DNA of 36,405 nucleotides from Phycisphaerae bacterium (GTDB taxonomy: Bacteria > Planctomycetota > Phycisphaerae > UBA1845), in NCBI GenBank assembly GCA_020056715.1, contig JAGVHG010000091.1, forward strand, positions 1 to 36,405. The letters are read 5' to 3'. The position numbers and the translations under genes were made by a program. Of this stretch, positions 34,001-36,405 are shown one piece after another. How positions within the stretch are numbered: the stretch's first letter is position 1; the number at the start of each line of letters is the position of its first letter. The notes below the pieces were generated by a model. That model was not told the DNA's origin and ran no database searches. It saw only the letters and a program-made list of their open reading frames with translations.

Positions 34001-34709
34001 GGCCGGGTTGACCACCACAACCGCCGCCGATGTATAGGAGCCGCTGGTTGGGATCGTTCACATAGAAGTTGTAGCGGTCCTTGGGGCGCCAGATTCCCGA
34101 CGACACATCATCATTTCCCTGGTGCAGATAGGTGGCCGCACCCCACAAGTGATCGGCTCGCCAAAAATATGATGGATATATCCACCCGTTTATGCCATTG
34201 GCGTGTTGCTCCCATCCCTGCGGATTGTCCGGCGGATCGAAGAGGAATCCGCCAACGTTCTTCGATGTGGTCACGCCTAGTTGTTCGATGAGGTAGGCGA
34301 CATCCGCATAGTTGTACTGCGTTTCATGGGCGTGGGGGTCGATCTCGACGCCGAGGTCCTCCTTCATCCAGCGGACGATGTTCTTCCCATTCGTGTTGGT
34401 AGTGACGCTCCCCACGTCGAACATCGCCACGGCCTCGAGGTAGTTCCAATCGGATTGGAAGTTGTAGGTCGCCCCGCGGCTGCTGATGGTCTCAGCCAGC
34501 AGCTTCACCAGGTTGCGATTTTGGAGGTAGTAGTTGACGTCCGCGGTGTAGTCAGGGCGGCCTGCGAGAGGCTCTTCGTTGTGACTGACCACCGTGAGAT
34601 AGACGGGGGGCACCCCTGCGGCCCGTTGCTGCGCATAGAATGGAACGCCGAGGAGGACGAACCATAAAAGACGGATGTAAGAACCGCGGCGTGAGCGGAG
34701 GTAGAACAC
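31035..34709 (-). CDS. Tandem fusion of two exoproteins, each with an IPTL-CTERM signal
   Basis: One 1224-residue frame starts with GTG at 34709 (AAAGGAG at 34718-34724). Module 1 has a signal peptide to about residue 30. A deacetylase-like domain follows with VVSHNEEP and EIDPHAHE, then an alpha/beta-hydrolase-like domain (about 320-600, likely nucleophile Ser446 in ETASFG). It ends in IPTVSQWG (621-628), a hydrophobic stretch and LRRER. Without a stop comes a second signal-like segment (about 651-678: RPRHGSHLPCLLLILLAIP, then VSA). Module 2 resembles a polysaccharide deacetylase in motif order: LIDLHADP, GTHSHDQ, then SRGSHVPSNDAF before LMSDFGF. It has a dockerin-like pair (about 1116-1175, EPDGDVDLADF and DFDGDNDIDCDDW) and a second IPTVSHWG (1190-1197) near the end. 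Substrates are unknown. It may be two fused genes or a sequence error. Confidence 0.8.
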   Translation of the reverse strand: MFYLRSRRGSYIRLLWFVLLGVPFYAQQRAAGVPPVYLTVVSHNEEPLAGRPDYTADVNYYLQNRNLVKLLAETISSRGATYNFQSDWNYLEAVAMFDVGSVTTNTNGKNIVRWMKEDLGVEIDPHAHETQYNYADVAYLIEQLGVTTSKNVGGFLFDPPDNPQGWEQHANGINGWIYPSYFWRADHLWGAATYLHQGNDDVSSGIWRPKDRYNFYVNDPNQRLLYIGGGCGGQPGLLQLLDDIQTGRVPADGFYTANLMMIQDWMTPQSIAELGAFIDSLAPYVADGRVRWSTLSQTAQTWRTQYGAVSFRYGCDAVPPTTYTTETIETWVTAPNGNQLYTRVIQPTPSLYPGQRFPALIAIPGGTGPGAPLADNPGYRNFASSGFVVVVFNPEGRGSGQPGNLLSQGTENCNGYVHQDDLKTIVEYTAARPNVDSSNIGVETASFGIAIGASALGRYPDLPVKYLVDQEGPHDSRVITFYDVGSERQVCGHWSTVTDPSPANVAFWNEREAVNHIGGFRGMYLRMQAEIDHAQGAGYFRHTIEMVNAATAPAYGGTGSACWTRVNGADIGNPINTVYPLGDPNQYPTWITGKLADHSGLNLNYDREMSALSCPAASTPIPTVSQWGSANMGLLLLTAATLVLRRERSVRPRHGSHLPCLLLILLAIPFGMPGRVSAVEPILVLIDLHADPFFGTPTVQQQVFRDWVDATNWTLDTADAHGAKISFLCGGDFAEWVLEDPARGNPLLQRLYASGGQLGTHSHDQVRFATHDWRSLPPNPTPQQALQLWNNHVGQVNAAITAALGVSGPQLAAVNCSRGSHVPSNDAFRLQLMSDFGFTTHQQGPDEALYSYFHHYPMNPYRPSGANMLQHDPSGLIVLSPFGPVLGKNEVHFGINQDMRIPAVQTRFLLELLNWLHDVHVAGTQRVWVTGWGSHCADMLVGTPTRTAFPLILDWFTTHFVDQPVGGNIAAQFAGVPAARNAYLAWEAAHPSEISFSYPATTTNWNEYPYLVPTARYLTEAWYEEPMSAVGTVRWHRLTASETAGGPYSLYVAYTTDGIAATVDLSSALGAGEIAVVDPASGAARLYPTSAVAVPSEAAGGPGAILVPPDKLMAFSGTGDFEPDGDVDLADFAQFEICFTGPGGALAPGYEPGDFDGDNDIDCDDWAQFGLVWTGPGQLPELSQCSVATIPTVSHWGLVTLTLLLLTAGTVVTRQTRQGSHCRS

Positions 34710-35216
34710 GGGCGTTGCTCCTTTGCATTAGAGTCCGGAAGGCGCGCTCCGCCCCCCCCGAAACACAAACACCTCTCTCTCCGCTCAACGCCCGAACCGA
34801 CCGTCTATTGCTCTTCAGACGGGTCTATTTGTAGCCGAAAATACGGGGGGAGTCAATCTTGCGTGAGGACGCGTTGATGAAATGCCCTCGATCCAATATC
34901 CAACGAGATCACGGTTTGCGGCGTCGTCGTCCAATCACCCCCTTACGCCGCCAACCGCTCGTTAAAGGCCTGCGCACTGTGAACGACCTCCTCGAACCCC
35001 AATCCCCGCAAGCCTTATTCCGTCGCCTGGCCCGGTCCGTTACCGGCGGCAGACCCTGCGCCGCGTGTTCGGACCCAACGACGCCCATTGACCGGCGGAG
35101 TGAAGGAACTACGATTTCACACCGACCCGTTTGTTCTTCGCATGACGAAGGCACGGACGCCACGAGGCAAGCGGGTCTCAAACAGTCGAGAGACGTAACG
35201 GAAAGGATCCTTACGC
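34710..35216. other. Divergent intergenic region
   Basis: The 507 bases hold the minus-strand promoter at 34828-34856 and the ribosome binding sites of the two flanking genes. A plus-strand frame at 34859-35236 is Arg-rich, has no ribosome binding site and overlaps the start of the next gene, so it is not called. Nothing else is recognised. Confidence 0.55.
34828..34856 (-). promoter_or_regulatory. Sigma-70-type promoter for the double IPTL-CTERM gene
   Basis: On the minus strand TTGACT (34851-34856) and TACAAA (34828-34833) are separated by 17 bases. Transcription would start near 34821, about 112 bases before the GTG start at 34709. Confidence 0.5.
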
Positions 35217-36236
35217 GTGACGGCACCAACGGGTAGGTTCTCCCAGCTTCGCTGGATTCAGAACGTCATTACGGTGTCCGCGATAATCGGCGCCGTGATT
35301 CTGATGGGGTCGGGGCTTATCGGCTACGGTAGTTCGACGGGCGTATGGATGTTCGTCGCCGGGGCCGTGGTGCTTATCGCCGCCATCTGGCTGATGACCG
35401 TCACGCCGCTCATCCTCAAGATGGAGTCTAACCTCGCTCGCCAATTGGACGAGTTTCGCGACCTTCACGAGATCTTCGCCAAGCAACTGGCCATGCTCGA
35501 GGCCATCGCAGAAAACACGCGCCTTTCCGACTCCGCCAAGTCCCTCGCCCGGCGCGACCAGGAGCTAGACGCCCTCCGCAGCGCGATCCGCGACGATATC
35601 CGCAAGGAGAACTGGGAGGCAGGTCTGACCCTGATCGACGAGATGGAACGGCGGTTCGGCTACAAGGAGGAGGCCGACCGCGTGCGCGAGGAACTCGATG
35701 ATGCCCGCAACGATCGGATTCAGAAGAAGCTGTCCGAGGCCGTCGAGATGATCGAGAGCCACTTCCAATCCCACGAGTGGGACCGTGCCCAGGGAGAGAT
35801 CGATCGATTGGCGAACGCCCTGCCCGACGATTCGAGGGTGCTCAGCCTGCAGGACCGGATCAAGGCCCTCAAGGACCAACACAAGCAAGAACTCAAAGCC
35901 GCCTGGGACGACGCGGTTCGTCGTAATGACACGGACCACGCCATCGACGTGTTGAAGGAACTCGACGTGTACCTTTCTCCGGCAGAGGCCCAAACACTTC
36001 AAACCTCCGCCCGCAACGTCTTTAAGGAGAAGCTCCTGCAAGTGGGGATACAGTTCCGTTTTGCGGTCACCGAGCGGCGTTGGCAGGACGCTTTGACGAC
36101 GGGGTTGGAGCTTATCCGCGACTTCCCCAACGCCCGGATGGCCAACGAGGTCCGCGAAGCTATGGACACTCTCCGCGAACGCGCCCGTCAAGCCGCCGAA
36201 GCCCAGCCTGCGGTTAGCGGTCGACCTCAACAGTAA
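35217..36236 (+). CDS. Membrane-anchored coiled-coil/helical-repeat protein
   Basis: This 339-residue protein starts at a GTG with AAAGGA (35202-35207) nine bases upstream. Two transmembrane helices lie close together at the N-terminus (about 15-36 and 43-66). The cytoplasmic remainder is almost entirely helical and strongly charged. It begins with a coiled-coil stretch (about 70-125) and continues as repeated helical pairs with phrases such as ENWEAGLTLIDEMERRFG, HEWDRAQGEIDRLANALP and RRWQDALTTGLELIRDFP. The last three share a W-x-x-A/G pattern like TPR-type repeats. No enzyme motif is visible. Proteins of this plan occur in Planctomycetota without a known role; a scaffold is a guess. Confidence 0.8.
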   Translation: MTAPTGRFSQLRWIQNVITVSAIIGAVILMGSGLIGYGSSTGVWMFVAGAVVLIAAIWLMTVTPLILKMESNLARQLDEFRDLHEIFAKQLAMLEAIAENTRLSDSAKSLARRDQELDALRSAIRDDIRKENWEAGLTLIDEMERRFGYKEEADRVREELDDARNDRIQKKLSEAVEMIESHFQSHEWDRAQGEIDRLANALPDDSRVLSLQDRIKALKDQHKQELKAAWDDAVRRNDTDHAIDVLKELDVYLSPAEAQTLQTSARNVFKEKLLQVGIQFRFAVTERRWQDALTTGLELIRDFPNARMANEVREAMDTLRERARQAAEAQPAVSGRPQQ

Positions 36237-36282
36237 TCACGTCACCTCGATCTTTCTGTTATAGGACGACTGCTCGCAACCA

Positions 36283-36313
36283 GTTACGAGTTACGAGTTA
36301 CAAATAACGTAAC
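36283..36313. repeat. Short GAGTTAC repeats
   Basis: GTTACGAGTTACGAGTTAC is a tandem of a 7-base unit, followed by an inverted partner GTAACTC at 36308-36314. The unit resembles the GTAATTC repeats before lolC. Confidence 0.6.
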
Positions 36314-36316
36314 TCT

Positions 36317-36405
36317 TTAGCCGTTTGTAGCGATTTTCGGTGGTAGCGGTGGCAAAAGACCGGTGGTCAAGTAGGTTTTGAGAGCCTCTTGGATCGTGTC
36401 CAGGG
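36317..36405 (-). CDS. Possible C-terminal end of a minus-strand gene
   Basis: On the minus strand an open frame enters from the right edge and ends with TAA at 36317-36319. The 28 residues seen include DTIQEALKTYLTTG, a plausible helix, and then a Pro-rich tail. This is too short to assign a family or to be sure it is coding. Confidence 0.3.
   Translation of the reverse strand, partial: LDTIQEALKTYLTTGLLPPLPPKIATNG

Noticed and set aside
34943-35014. Minus-strand run of about 20 codons reading FEEVVHSAQAFNERLAA
   Set aside because: It looks protein-like and could be a gene remnant, but a stop codon lies just upstream and it is too short to support.
34859-35236. 125-residue Arg-rich frame
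   Set aside because: No ribosome binding site, compositionally biased, and it overlaps the better-supported start of the next gene.
1-36405. tRNA, rRNA, CRISPR array, transposase or prophage
   Set aside because: None could be recognised by reading. The repeated sequences are short palindromes or coding repeats, without regular spacer structure or recombinase genes.
1-36405. Exosortase, prepilin peptidase or secretion ATPase partner
   Set aside because: No candidate protein in the window shows the motifs of these enzymes, although their likely substrates are present.

Overview
The window looks like part of a chromosome from a member of the Planctomycetota, probably close to the Phycisphaerae, although no rRNA or other phylogenetic marker is present to prove it. 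The signs are very large secreted proteins built from (G)ACC cysteine modules and CDDGN cysteine repeats, dockerin-like DxDxDGxVD endings, IPTLxxWG-type C-terminal sorting signals, giant pseudopilin-like proteins, a sigma factor with a long helix-turn-helix N-terminus, and many short intergenic palindromic repeats.

Layout. 439-2541 (minus): a lipoprotein and a PAS histidine kinase in one operon. 2686-2952: a small exported protein. 3607-4713: an IPTL-CTERM protein with thrombospondin type 3-like calcium repeats. 4970-5884 (minus): pyrF, divergent from rsgA (5990-7138). 7229-13208: two linked pseudopilin-like genes, a GspJ/general type and a giant GspK-like protein. 13737-16556: a secreted cysteine-repeat protein, convergent with a sigma-70 family factor (16621-18285, minus). 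19040-21151 and 21801-25682: two paralogous secreted proteins. 25894-30852: a housekeeping cluster, lysS then lolC-lolD-ilvE, the last three overlapping. 31035-34709 (minus): one continuous frame holding two complete IPTL-CTERM exoproteins in tandem. 35217-36236: a membrane-anchored coiled-coil protein. The window ends inside a possible minus-strand gene.

How the parts relate. About half of the coding sequence is export-related: envelope lipoprotein release (LolCD), pseudopilins, and at least five large secreted or surface proteins. No exosortase, prepilin peptidase or secretion ATPase lies here, so the processing machinery must be elsewhere. Housekeeping genes (pyrF, rsgA, lysS, ilvE) are interspersed.

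The most interesting theme is that repeats and cysteine-rich cassettes appear in frame inside genes. A palindromic GAAGATC-type element encodes the N-terminus of the GspK-like protein. A repeat also found between genes encodes a linker in the lipoprotein. Several C-x-G-x-C-x-DC cassettes sit in the GspK-like protein and in one secreted paralogue. Together with the double-sorting-signal fusion at 31035-34709, these are the best candidates for undescribed biology. No tRNA, rRNA, CRISPR array, transposase or prophage gene was recognised.
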